This document shows, piece after piece, positions 27,501 through 42,400 of a stretch of 64,000 nt of DNA (positions are counted from its first letter, which is position 1; each line of letters begins with the position of its first letter). The translations under genes and the position numbers were made by a program. The notes under the pieces are model-generated. The model was given only the letters and a program-made list of their open reading frames with translations, was not told where the DNA came from and did no database searches. Source of the stretch: Hanleya hanleyi. Lineage: Eukaryota; Mollusca; Polyplacophora; Lepidopleurida; Hanleyidae. The stretch covers positions 1 to 64,000 of the forward strand of contig JAVTVY010018877.1 of NCBI GenBank assembly GCA_036873755.1. Direction: 5' to 3'.

Positions 27501-30500
27501 TAATTAACTTCGATGGCTTGTAACAATGTCTGATGACTGGTACACCGAGGAGGAATTATATTTTTAGTCAACCACTGATAATATAGTGTAATATCTGGGA
27601 TAAAACAGGTTCAAATGAAATTTTCATTCTGTAAAATATCCGTTTTGCAGGTACCATTTGAGTATTTACTCAAGCATTTCGAACACTTCCACAATAAAGA
27701 GAGCCTATACATGTACAACTCTGTATTATCTTTATAGGTTCTACCAAATACTCCCTGCACTCTTTGCATGAAAACATACAAAGAAGCAGTGTTTAGAATA
27801 AGCGGACATATTTTTCTACAAAAAATGTCATCAAATTTGATTAACACAATAAGAAGTGGTGAAAAACCTATTGAAGCCGTAACCTTTGACCCATGAGGTC
27901 AGAGTCAGATTGTGATCACATTGTATGATGTCGACTAGTTGGTTGTGTTGGATATTCTATTGTGATGTACGAGGCATAACAATTTGGTATGACGACATTA
28001 TCAGGACGTCAACAAAGGCATTATATCTTAGCTAAGTGAATTTTTTGGCATTACAATGGAATTGTAGCCTAGAACATTCACTACGATTGCTCACTATGAA
28101 CGATCATAATCACACTCCTATGTCATGGGTCAGTAGGTCACGACCTTGACCGTTTCCAAACAGGCGTGGTATTATGGAGGGTTTCAAGTTTATTTTTCTC
28201 AAACTTTGACCATTCCCAAAGACAGTAAATGGCTATTTACCACAAAAAAAAAGTATGGGGTGTGGAGGAACCATTTGTTTGACATAAAGACAATTTATAC
28301 CTCATTGCAAAAGGCATTTACTTCGGCAGTTTCCATTCAAAAAGACTGCCAAATGCTGGCGACGACAGGTTTTACAGGACTATTACTGATAAATTGGATT
28401 GTATGGCTGCATATAGTGGGGTAAGGCACCACAGGTGCAGAATAACTCAAGTGTATCAAATATATTTTCTCACTTACTTGGAATAGAAAAACACCCACTC
28501 TTCTCTATAGCACGGGCAAACCCTGAATGTACTCTATTATGCTGAAAGGATAATATTAAATTCAATTAGTTCCTTTCATGCCTGTGTGTCATGTGAGCTA
28601 TTGGTCAGTTTATAACATAAGTGGAACTTCAGCTGAAATCAATATGGGACAGGGAAAAGCTTAACATACAAGCAAGAGCCAAAATTGGTTTCAATATACC
28701 CCTGCACAACAAACTGATTTTAATATCAGAGTTCAACAATTAGCTTGCCCAAAATAGAGGATTGCTTTGTTGTGGAAGTCAACGACCCTTGACCTTCTGA
28801 CCTCAAAATTAATATAGTCATTCTTCCTCCATGATGTCAGGGTATATCCATGGGACAAAATGCACAATCTAGAAATGGAGAGATTACACCTCAAAATACA
28901 TATATTTGCCACTTGATGGTACACATGCAATTTGGTCACATTCTATACAGCTCATCATCAGGATGAATAACCTTGACCCTTGAACTTTTGACCTCTACAT
29001 TGGTACTCAACACATATCTCCCTCAAGCGTTCATTCATAAAAAAAATGCAATTTTCAACAATGTCCTTAAACTCAACTTTGGCATACATGTGATATATTG
29101 TCTACCCTAATATATCCATTAAAGAAAAATTATTTCGATTTTTAGAGCACAGTGACCTTGACCTCAACCTCAATCTTGGTTCATGACACCCTCCTTAATG
29201 TATCTACTGACACAGAATTGCAATTGTAGATAGAAAACTATGACAGATAGACCGGAGACATATGGACAGACAGATGTAAGTCACCATCACATAATACGAC
29301 TGCCAAACGAGCATATTATAATGGATAACCACTATAGCTTAATAAAATGGATTTTACTATGTGACTTTCAAATTGGCAACCTTGAGAGTTGATCATATAA
29401 ATCAGCCTTGAAAGATTGGCTGATCAACAGATGACCAAACCATAATTACCGTGTACTCAGTTTGACAAGAAACTCAGATCCAGGTGGTTATATAGTTAAT
29501 GCATAACCAAAGTCACCTTTTAGAAAGCAATTCATTACAATTTTTGACAATTATTAATAGAAATATCTTTTCATGACGATTACTTACATATTCAATGGCA
29601 TAACCAGATGCGAGATTCTTCTGACCGATCATCAAGAATGAATCTCGGAATTTAATTGATTCAACTTCATTACTACCTAGTTTTTTTATCAACCGACGAG
29701 AGTCACCAAATCTGAAATGAAACAAAACACGTCAAACAAATGTAAGAGAAACGGACAGATTTTCATCATGGCAATCATTAGCAAACTATTGACCCAAGTG
29801 ATGAACTATCTAGCAACGTGGTGAAATATCAGACCCAAATGGTGGACTACCAGACCCAAGTGGTGAATTAACTAGAGGAAGACCTCATTTTTCAAGCGAT
29901 GCAATATTAGTTTTGAACATTGTGTTGATTTTTTTTTCATTTCAGACATTATGTAGTTTAGAGGGTTATAGCATAGTCCAGAATGTTAATTCTTGTTCAA
30001 ATGAAAATTCTGAGATTATCTTATTCTTATTCTTGAGCTTATCCATTGCTCAAGTAGGGCCGGAAAGAGATGAAGGAATAGTTTTTATCAAAAATAGGAA
30101 GGGTGAAAATCTACACCTTGTCTACTTACTTGGTGGAAACCTCGTCAAAACTGGCTATTATTACAATATTATTATCTGCTAGCTTTGTCCTGATGTAACG
30201 TATTAAAGGTGAATCTGGAGAAGAAAATCACACCAGCAATTACAAGGCTCACAGTTAATAGTGCACCTCCCCTTACACCATCATGACACTGTTACCCTTC
30301 AACAGGTTACGGCGATCCCGCTCTCTAAATTGGAGGTAAACATGGTCGTTTTTGCTCAATAAATCAGTTTACATATTTTATGAATTCAGCAAAATCCGCT
30401 CGAGGCGCACACAGTCATAAATATTCCCATCAAATGATAGCAAAATTTTTTGTCATTTACCTAATTTACATAATAATTGGTCAAATATTTGTCCCGCTAT

Positions 30501-33363
30501 TGAAAGAACATTGACTTGTTCTTCAGATGGCAAATTAATTTCAGGACATGAACCAATAGATACATGTGTACATGGTGATGCAGACTAATGTGCCTGAAGT
30601 TTTGGAGAATTGAAGAAGAAGGAATCAAAATTTATCAAGGAAAAACGGCTTGTTTTACCTCCATTTTAGAGAGCTCGACATACTTAACATGTTCAAGGAA
30701 GGAGATGACGAGAAGATTGCTTTGATAAGTAATCACCATGCATGTTGTTTAAAATTCAATTAAACACTCTCATAATTAGCTAGGACTATTCATTGAAAAT
30801 ATACAACAAAAGAATAAAAAGAAAACAATTTTGCAGACAATGGGTAATAATGGTACACCTGCCAAGCCACCAACTCGCGACTCTATCCCCAGTCACCGAG
30901 CCTCCACCTCAAATCCCCATCCCAAATATCCCTCCCAATATCCATTATCTCATGTAAATCGTAATTTTCGAAGCACAGCTGCACAGATTCAGCAAAATAT
31001 ATTCCATTATTAATGAAACTTACCATCTATATATGTATCTACAGTAAAAAAATCTACAACATCGGCAGTCACATCTGGAGAAGAAACAGAATCCAGAAAT
31101 TAAATGCACATTTAAACCTGATAAAATTCATGTTACATATTACAACACAGGGTTCATACACTTACTGCAGGTAAGAAATTCCAGTTTTCCAGGACTTTCC
31201 AGGTCAATAATTAAAATTTTTTAGGAGTCTTTACTACAATAACTCGCACCAAAGATGAACAAAGATGCCGAGAGGGTAGTTCTTCCAGGAGCTTAGCTTT
31301 ATATTTAAGCATCTGCCAGGACTTTCCAGGTTAGCAATGAAATTCCAGGAGTTTTAAGAACTTTCCAGGAGGCGTATGAACCCTGATAATACTTACATTA
31401 AATGATATTATGAAGCTGATATATGAACATGTAACTCCTCAATGTCTTTACCATGTTTGCATTGAACTCTTTAAAGGTGAAAAAATTGGCTTTCAAGTAC
31501 AAATGAAAGGCACTGGACAATCTGAAATCTCACATAAATGTAACCAAAACCATGGTTATTAAAGGTGGAATGCAAAGGTTTTAGATTCTTCTTTTTATAT
31601 TTTATATATATGTTGAATGATTATAGAAATATCGGCCTGCCTATTTTACTTAGTTTAATTTGAACTAGTTTGTCTGCTAGAAGCTTTTAAGAAGTTGGTA
31701 CCCCAAGCCCAGCTGAATTCTGATTCGCAAATCGTCATCGCTTATCTTTCCTTGATTGTGACGTTGTCAGACCACCCTCTTGAAGACTGAATGTTACAAG
31801 TACTGACGTCCGACCAGGTGGTCTGATGTGATGTCACAAACCAGCGTCAAACAAGTGATGCTGATTTCATCAGACGGATGGACAGATCGGGTGACAACAA
31901 TACCCCTTAGCCCAATCAGGCTGAGGGGTAACCAGGGTGACAAACAGATATAAACCGAGACCATTTAAGCAAGACATTTATCAGTATTACTCGGATATCG
32001 ACAAATGATCTCGGTCCATTGGATGTGACCCCTATGGTAATTATCATTTTCAAATTTCCTTCAGATGATCCTTACCATCTACCACTACTATATTGAGGCC
32101 CCTTCCCCCATTGTTTAACTGTGGACTTATAACTCTGTAAAAGAGAAAACAAACACAAATCTAAGACACAAAAGTAACAGATATAACACGAAATACATGA
32201 TTATCATACATGTAACTGTTCTGGTTTTCTTTTTTTCTGCTGACAATTAACTTACATATATCACAAATTAAAGGTAACTAAAGTTCTCAATTTTACGTAT
32301 GTTATATGATTTCATCTTAATCAGGCCTTGCAATTTGACGGGCTGATCGTATGCTTTAACCTTAAATCAGCCCTGTAAAACGAAGGCTTGCTTAATTTAA
32401 TTTGTCCGAGTTAATCTAAATTTTTTGTTCTAATTATCAAACCTTGAATGAACAGACAGCGAAATAAGTGCTGGTCAATTCAGTTTCACAGCTGACTAGT
32501 AAAACAGGCGTACTCGCTATTTGTATGCAAAGGTATTTTCAGAGAGATATTCTGCCTTGAGTTCATATACTCACACTTGATCTTCAAAACATATTGTTGG
32601 CCCTACTTGGTTAGTTGTGCCCGTTTTAACATAAAATGCGTACTGGTTCTCCGGGCAGGTCACACCACATTTTGTACCTGTGAAGAGAATGAAATCCAGA
32701 GATCTCAAACATTCTGCCAACCAGTCAGAATATCTTATACAGAGTACATGTAGATACATGTACCGTTCGTCGTGTTAGCCTGTTGTCCATTCATGCTATT
32801 ACTGCTAGCAGCATTGCTCCATCCTCGACCCGCTTGACATGCTTGATGAGGACAAATATACATGTACCAAAATAACTGCAGCAAAGATAAATTTTTAATA
32901 ATATATACATGGACGGTAAACCATTTTCAAAATTTCTCCAACATACATCTACATAAATGATAAACATGATAAAATTAATATATTATCAGTGCCAACCAAA
33001 TGCTAAATGTATGTCCAATTATATAGGCCTGCTTAACTTCACTCAGATTCCCACCTAATTCTGTTAAATAGAATCTAGTTTTATACATGAAGATGCCATT
33101 TCCCAGATCCCAATGACATCAAGCAGCCAAAGCATGATGTTTACATAGGTAAAATTCCTTTCTGAGCGATGGTAATAAAGCTGATTTCTTTCTTCATTCC
33201 AAAACCTGCAAATTCAATGCTTTCTCTCAGATTATACTAAAATATCAGCCTTGAAAAATCAAAAGGGTCAGTCATATCAGTTATATGAAAGTGGCTTTAT
33301 CTGATTGACCAAAATGTGGGATTTTTGTCTTGCAACAATGTAAATGTACATATATATATCCCC

Positions 33364-33410
<47 letters not shown>

Positions 33411-36400
33411 ACAAGTCACAGGGGTAAGGACAGTTCATATCTTCATAATAATTCACCAGGTAAAATAGAACTTCTTCACGAAGTAGTCAGAAATCTACAG
33501 TTTGGACAAGAATGCACCTGTACTATTTAGCATATAATGATGTTGACGATAAAGGGCCATAACTCAGGGAAATATCATCAAAACTGGTAACAAACCAGCT
33601 GTGACAGTTCACATCTACATGATACGACGCATTCACTACGACTGTGTTAAACACTAGTTCTATGACAATTATTAAGGGAGATACAGCTTGGACAAGTGAG
33701 TGAGTAGTATTCAACGTCATTTTCAACATTTTTTCAGTCATATCACGATGGTGCCTATGTGCCAGAACACGATAGTGTCCACAGTTCTTATTATCCTGGA
33801 CACTGATCAGCCCAGCCAGTACAGCACTCGGTCACCCATCCAAGTATTGACCAGGCTCAACATTGCTTAACTTTGGTAATCTGACGAGAACCGGTGTGCC
33901 CAACGTGATACGCCATAGCACAGCTTGGAGAAGAAAATAATACTAGGTAGCCCATAGTGATGTTGAAAATAAAGGGTGAGGGAAATCATTGAGATGGGTA
34001 AAAAATCTACAAGGTACTAATCATCTCCTATGTAGATGTAGATTTCAAAGTTGTCCATCATATAGTAAGTGAGATAAAGATTGGACAATCATATATTGCT
34101 CTTGAGGAAATTGGACCATCACTCTGGGGAAAATCATCAAAACAGGTGAAAAACCCTGCAACGCACATCTACAACATACTAAGCATCTTTCACATAAGTC
34201 CCGAGTTGTCCATCAAATAGTAGCCAAGATATCGTCCGGACAAGTTTCACCATATGGACGGACGAATGAAATCATTCTTATATACTTCTCCCTCCCCCCC
34301 CCCCCACCTCTATCCAGATATGATACCTAAAACCATTTGAAATATAATTTTGGTTTGAGAGGTCATATAAATACTTCAAAAGTATCAACATAGGCCAGGG
34401 AGCATTTTTATACAATTGACCATCACAATTATATCGAGGCTGAACTTTCCGTATGTAATCTTGAAGAAAAATCTGATTCTGCAGGTTTTGGATTGAAAAA
34501 AATAGGCAACATTATAGTCCCACCCAAGCACTTTTACTTTAGTAAACCTCACACGTCCTTTCACTCTCGCAAACTAGTCCACGCCCTCTAACAAATTTTC
34601 ACTGATGCGGACTTTTTCCACTACCATTTGCACAGACTCTTGGAAACAAATGGGTTCAATAGCATGAAGTAATGTGTATATATATTTATTACCCCACAAG
34701 CAAATTCGTATTCAATATCTGGATTGTGATTGGTTAAAAGGTCGGGTCATATAAACCCATACACCCTGAGTGATGTCTTGCTACTCGGGGTATATAGAGT
34801 CCAACTCACGTGTGATTGGAAACGACGCTCTCGCTTCGAAAGTTGAGCTGACCATATCTTAATATTTATGGAATAACTTTCGCTCACTCATGAAAATTTA
34901 ATGGAATAATTTGCATTATTTTCACTGAAGTTTCCGACACATAACTCACCAAAAGGTGTCATTTGTTCCAAAAATAAAAGTTGATTTCCAAACGAAAGCT
35001 GATCGAATGGATTGTGTGTGGCGCGCCTTTCTCACAGTGCCGTAGCAAAATGTGGACAGTTTCGTAACCGAAATAGCCTGTTGGATTTGTCCGTTGTACC
35101 ATTGGTTATAAAATGATAGACCTTTTTCAGTATTTTTACTATAAGATAAAAAGGCTTGAGGGGTAATAAATTCGTTATTCAGGTTTCCCCCCGGGTGTAT
35201 GTAAAGTTACGACCCTCCCTGAAACTCATACACCCTGAGGCGTCAGGTATATGAGTTTCAGGAAGGGTCGTAACTTTCCATACACCCGGGGGGAAACCTG
35301 AATAACTAATAATATTGGTGTGGATAGTGGGAAATGGTATCAGCACAAACATGGCAAATGAAACTGGCCGGTTCTTGTGCACAAAAATAGGTGGGAGTCT
35401 ATGGATAATGTGCGCGATACATATAGTTTCGAGTCAGGTTGGTCTGTATCAGACTTAATAATTTTATCTAATAATATTATGAACTTGATGGTATTACAAT
35501 GTGATCTGAGCAAAACCATGCACTGACTGGTTAATACTATCAACAGCAAGATACAAACATAACAGTAGTCATGATGGTAGTAGGTTCCCGATCCCCAGTT
35601 CGATTAAAATACAATTAAACATGATAAAACATGTCAAACCATGCACCACAGCACCAATTTCGCTTGTTACGTATCATGCTGTTAAACCTCTTATCCTCTC
35701 TGAACGTGTAAATTACATTACATGAAGTTTGAACAATTATCATCAAATGTGATCATGTGGAATCAATGAACCACAGCATGTACATGTATGACTCTCAACA
35801 AAATTTATCAACATCATTTTATTAAAATATCTACACAAACTGGAGCTGAAAAATTAAGAAAACCATCAAACCAGTACCATAGCAGTCTGAGGATATCTGG
35901 AGAACAATTTCCCAGCTCTTATGAAGAGGTGCATTGTGGGATAGTTATGTCAATTGCACATGAGCATTGATGCTAACAACTGACATGACTGAGATAACTA
36001 TCCCATAACATCGATTAACATAGACACTGCTGAAGTCTGGAAGGGGGAGTGGACATGGAGGAAATTGGAAGAGGGGTCAAAGGATCCTGAATTGCAGAGC
36101 TTCCAACTGCAACCAGCATCCTATTTTTATAATGCTATTACCAACAAGAATGGCCATTACCATATTGTAGAAAGGGTCAGTTGTCCTTCACCGGGTGACC
36201 CCCACAATCATGTGGCATATGATTATGAAGCAAGGCAGAGGCAACTTTGCATACTTTTATTAACTCGCATTTCAGTGTTTTTAAGTGAATGCTACCATGA
36301 TCTATGGTCATTTCCAGCGTGACAGACGAGACAAAAGATAGCCACCCTGTGATGTTAACACAGCTCTCTACCAAACTAAATTTAATATAAATCTAAGCAA

Positions 36401-39400
36401 AAACTTATCAGTGGTTAGTGAACTAGTTGTACTTTAACTTAAGAGAGAAACATTGAAATAATTATTATTAATATTTTCTTTTCAACTGGAATTGACAAAT
36501 GTGACAGACGGGACAAGCAGGGCCACGCATTTGAAAAAGGAATAGACAAGATAGATTTCTATCTCCTTCTCAAATGAAAATCAACTTTTAATGTAAATCA
36601 AATGTTAGTGGACTAATCAAGTAATAAGAGTTAGGGTTAACAGTTTTTCTATGAAGAAGAATAATTATGGATTTTTGCCACTTAGTGACGTGACAGACGG
36701 GACAACTTATCGTGACAGATGGGACATTATCTCATGCCCTATAAATTATCTTCCTGTTTCCAGACTTTTTTTAATCATGCTACAATTAAGATGTTCATTG
36801 TGCACTAGTTTACTTCACATTGTTTGATTTTAGGTCATATTTTCACAAAAACAGTTGTTATCAGTTCAGGGTCCCGTCTGTCACATGTCCCGTCTGTCAC
36901 AATTTAATGTATTTACACATTTGTATGTATTTTGTATTGCAAACTTAATTTTTCAAGGCATACATGTATAGGTTTGTGCATTCATCAGAATGTTCATTGC
37001 ATCTAGATTACTAAACATTGTTTGGTTTGGGGCCATATGAACGCAAAACTCAATAATCTATGGCTGCTTTTTGAAGCGTTTTGTGACGGGACAGATATGG
37101 AATTGAAATTTTTATCAGCGTATTGGACCCAGAATGAAATAATTAATTGCATCTGGTGGAGAAGATGTACAGTAGATAAATAATAATGTTACTGGCTTTC
37201 TTCCTTCTTAAAATTTATTGTACTCAAGAAAAACCTAAAAAATCATCCGTTTTTGTGACAGACGGGACATCTACACCATGCAGTAAAATTTTTCAATTAT
37301 TTTGTAAATAATTACTTTAATTGTAAAATGGTATTCACTGTGGAACTTAGACATGATGGTGTATTTCAAAAACAAAGAAACATTTTGTCGAGTTAAGTTT
37401 CTGTCTGGAGGAAAATCATGAATTTGGTATACATTTTAGAAAAAAATGTTTTAGAATTTTATCCATATTCGAGTGCAGATTTTTAAAAACCTGACAGTTG
37501 CAGATGACGAAAACCTACTTTCTTGAAACTTTGATTAATATAGCTTGAATAAAAATCACAATTAAGTATGCTGATGGAAAGTGAAAATTTGTCACCCATG
37601 CAACGTTTATGTGGAAATGACCTACCATGATCTATACATTACATATATGGCCAGAAATGGCTATCTTCATCAATAGCCCAAATCAGAAAGGGTTTTATCT
37701 CCCTTGTTCCACTAGGGGCGTGTTGGTACAGAGAACTTCCTGTAAGTACCAAAGGCCCTCACAATTAGTTTTAGTAATAAAATATTCCATCTTTCTAGAA
37801 AATTAACTTCCTAATGTACACGAATACAGGATGTATCGGTTCATAAAGAAAATATTAACAGAATAGTTTTGAAAACAAATATTATGAAACAGTTTATCAA
37901 TATTCAAAATAATTGCGGGTGCCTTTGGTAAATGTGAAACCGAGGCGACTACTTCCTGGAAGCAGCTTTACGTATCTTTAACCTCAAAGAGTGGCAGTTA
38001 ATCAGGGGAAGATCAGACAGTTGGGGTATTAGGGCTAATCATGTCAAGTAATGGGAGACTTACACAATGATGACAATATGACTAGACGATATACAACAGG
38101 ATGTGCTATTTCTGTCAGTTGATTGGTTGTGATGGTTAAATAGGCCAAAATTGACAAACAGGAAGTAGCAATTGACAAACAGGAAGTAGCAATTCCCAAC
38201 TTCAATTAAACAAATCCTCTAATAATTCAATCACGATTCACCCTATTCAAATTCAAACTTTTGTTCACAAAATTCTATATGTCGTTCGGATGAATTTGAT
38301 GACCCTCTAGATCTGCCTAATTTTTTTTTCCATTTTGTCAACTTCCTGTTCTGATCACTTTGATCACCCCTGTACTCAAGGTGGGAAATTCCACTTCCCT
38401 TGATTAAATTGTTAAGAGTTTATGAATGATGATTATGATTTAATGTTGCTTTCACCAACTTCTAGTCATATCAGGACGTTTGGGTCCTATTCCTTTCAAC
38501 AACTTCTAGTCATATCAGGACGTTTGGGTCCTATTCCTTTCAACAACTTCTAGTCATATCATGACGTTTGGGTCCTATTCCTTTCAACAACTTCTAGTCA
38601 TATCATGACGTTTGGGTCCTATTCCTTTCACCAACTTCTAGTCATATCAGGACGTTTGGGTCCTATTCCTTTCAACAACTTCTAGTCATATCAGGACGTT
38701 TGGGTCCTATTCCTTTCAACAACTTCTAGTCATATCATGACGTTTGGGTCCTATTCCTTTCAACAACTTCTAGTCATATCAGGACGTTTGGGTCCTATTC
38801 CTTTCAACTTTTTCACATTTGTACATGTCACTTAGTTAAAAAAATACATCTGTACACCACACTTGGTTACAAAAATAAATGGGTACAAAGACTCGCTTAA
38901 TAAAAATGTTACGAACTAGTCATATTCGCTTTGCCTATTACATGTAGTTAATGGCTACCCACAAAAATGTGATCAATTATTAACAAATGATTAGTCTGTG
39001 CTGGTCTGTACATTGATCGGAGTAAATATCTTCATATTCCAAAATTAGCTATTAACTGATTTGTTTTTGTCATGATCATCCTCGAATGTAAATATTATAT
39101 CCTGATATTAGTTTTTATGAATCTCTAAACATGCTAAATCTAGGTCAGACATGTCAGATTGTTTTCTCTATCCTGGTTTGAACAGACAGCTGAGTAAACA
39201 GATCATCTCGCATGTCTGTACAAGTTAATTTTGTAGGGATTGGAAAAATTCACAGTTGATCGATTGAAGAAACCTACATGAACAAATTTTATAATAGAAC
39301 TTCTAATACTATACAGGCTAGACTCTCACAAACTGAACAATACGATTTTTCCTCATTCATTCAGGGCAAATTTACCTGGTACATGTATTTAATCATTCAT

Positions 39401-42400
39401 TAATGGCATGATATATTCCTTCTTATTAATCTGGTCTTATTAATTAAAGCTCGTGTGAAACACGGGCGAAGAGCATTTCCCCAGATAATTTTGTAACACA
39501 TAATTTGGTACTCACAGGGCTTTAGATCTCCCCAATTTGGGCACACCCCCTATTAGGGGTGGCAATTGTTTTTTGGATGGGACAGAGGGTGGGGCACATA
39601 CCCCTGGAGAATGAGCAGTCAGGAATCATCCCTGGTAGAAGTGCCTCTGAGAAGGGATTTCTTCATCAATGGTCAAAACCCAGTGCAAGGCAACACCAAC
39701 TTTATTTTGCGTTTCATGGGACCACCGACATTAAAAAATCGAATAAAAATAAAATTTCAAATTGCCAATTCTATATTTCCTACAAAAGTTCGAACATAAA
39801 GATTTTAACCCCCTTTTTATTCCTGATTGTATGAATTAGGCGGTTGTATTCTATCTGAAACAATGCCAGCAAATAAATATGCCAAACAACAAAAAACATA
39901 TACCTTTCACTATAATTTTTCACTGTAAGTCAGCGAATTGTTGTTGTTGTAAAATGGGCAATAACGACATTCAATGTACATGTGTAAATTGGGAACCTTC
40001 ACTGGCTGTGTGATCTATCACTCTGTCTTGGTACCGGGTACCCATATTTCGACAGTGATGCAGTATGTCAGAGCTAGGAAATGGAGGGTGTTTCAACAGC
40101 TCAGCCGATACAGCATGGTATAAGTTACTGTTGAAGCATGAGGCTGTTGGAACACATGTAAAATTCACTAAATTGTTCTGGAAGAAAAGCCACAGCCACA
40201 ACAAAATGATGACAATGTTAGATCTGAAGTGTATGTTGGTGGTTAACATGTGACTTAACATACAGTTTTTGACCTTGAGAAAATAGGTCAATGTCAGTCA
40301 TTTTCATAGACTCCAGGTCCATCATCAGTTGCATATGTGGTATCAATTTAGAATGCCTAGCTATATTTCATGTTATATCATAATATACAGTATATAACCC
40401 GAGAAAATAGATTCAGTCAACTGGGATAGGCTTCTAGTCAGTCACCAATTGCACAAGTACTATTATAAATTTGGAGAGCCTGTCTTCACTCCTTTAAAAA
40501 TTATTGCTAATGCTAAATTTGACCTCGATAAAACAGGTGAAGGTCAGTCAATTTCATTAGGCTTCTGATCCATCACCAGCTGCATGTGTGGTATGACAAG
40601 AAAGATGGGCAGACAGAGACAGACAAACAGATGACACAGAAAATTCAGTTCATTTTGGGGCATCATTACACACCATCTTCAAAGTCTAAATATTCTGTCA
40701 AAATGCACAAGAACACACCATTTTACTTCAATTATAGAGAAGAAAAGCAACTCCGAGTAGGAATCACAATTTTATTCTGTATATTTCGCTATTAGTTATA
40801 GGATCTTCAGCAGTGAACAAAGTTACAAACAGCTTCATACGCACAGTATATATACAAGGCATAATGTGATCTTAGCCAATACACAATTATGAATAGGTAA
40901 GCCAGTAAATTATATCAGGTTGGACAGATATTAAAATGCTGTCATTTTCAGAAATTGTTAAATCTTAAGCGATAACCTGAGAGTGATCTACAAATGGTGT
41001 GATTCAGGTGATACAATACACACTCTACAAATGTTGCAACTCGCATGGGAATATACTACAATTATGAAACATGCGAGTTACAACATTTGTAGGTTTTCAC
41101 CAATTCTGATGTGGATTGCCAAGTAAACTATACCTACATGTATATTATCTTATAATGACAGTCCTTATCCAAACTTCATGACATCTGGCAGATGACATGT
41201 AGAAATATTCAATGTAGGTAAATACCCACTATATCACAATACTTTATTCATTTGTATACAGTTTACTTAGTTCTTACCAAATAAGCAGATTATGTATTGT
41301 TCTCATCAATTACAGTGTGTATTGTATCACCTGAATAACACCATTTGTAGATCGCTGTCAGGTTAATTTCTGAAAATGACAGCATTTTAATATCCATCCA
41401 AACTGACTGACATAATTTACTGACTCACCTATTTATAATTGTGTATTGGCTAAGATCACATTATGCCTTGTATATATACTGTGTGTATGGAGCTGTTTGT
41501 AACTTTGTTCACTGCTGAAGATGCTAAAACTAATAGCGAAATATACAGAATGAAATTGTCATCCCTAGCTACTTGGAGTTGCTATTCTTCTCTGTTATTG
41601 GAAAATCATCAGTGGTTCCAATGGATTACTTCAATTAGATATACATGTAAAAATTTCCCAGGTGGGATGTGCCATGTAGAAGTTCCACTTCAAAAATCTT
41701 TCTACTTTTTCAGTTAAAAAAATAATTATCAACATTGTTACTGTGCTGTAAAAATGCAACGGTATGTGCAATTTCACATCTAGATTTTCAAATAAATTCT
41801 TGGGACCTCCACATAAAACCAAAAAAAAGGAGCATTTACTGAGTGATAATTTGTTATTTTATTCATTGAAAATTGACCAGAATGCATCCCCAGACATCTG
41901 AAGTGTTTACTTTGTTGATACAAACAGTCTAGTAGTCCACTTATAACTGCATTATGCAATAAGTCAAACATTACAGGTTTTATCACCTGAATGATCAAAA
42001 TACAGGCCTACATTATGAGACTTGAAAGGTGAAGCAGAATATCAGTGTTACAGTATGTCTATTCGACAAAAATGGCCTGACTTCATGTTCACTTGAATCC
42101 TTTCCATACTGACCATATTGATGGTAGCATATCTTCTCTGACTGCATTTTCGTTATGTGTGTAAGCAGGGGTTGATGTATCCTAGATTTAGATATATTCA
42201 GCAGACTATGCTGTATGCCACATGTATATGCCAGCGCTAACAGCACCAATGTCCTTTCAATCCATTTTTAAACCATAATGTTAATAAAATTAGTAATTGT
42301 AAAGAAGAATGTATAATGAGATATAAATCAAGCATTATGTTGATGGGCTGCAAATCCGTATGGGAGGTGGCCCTTCAATTTCAATCCAAAAAAAAACAAA

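Noticed and set aside
38456..38807. Regular 44-bp repeat considered as a CRISPR array
   Set aside because: Units abut with no unique spacers, and the window is plainly eukaryotic.
39559..39834. Overlapping plus-strand ORFs after a dispersed repeat
   Set aside because: No splice context, two frames open at once, no family likeness.
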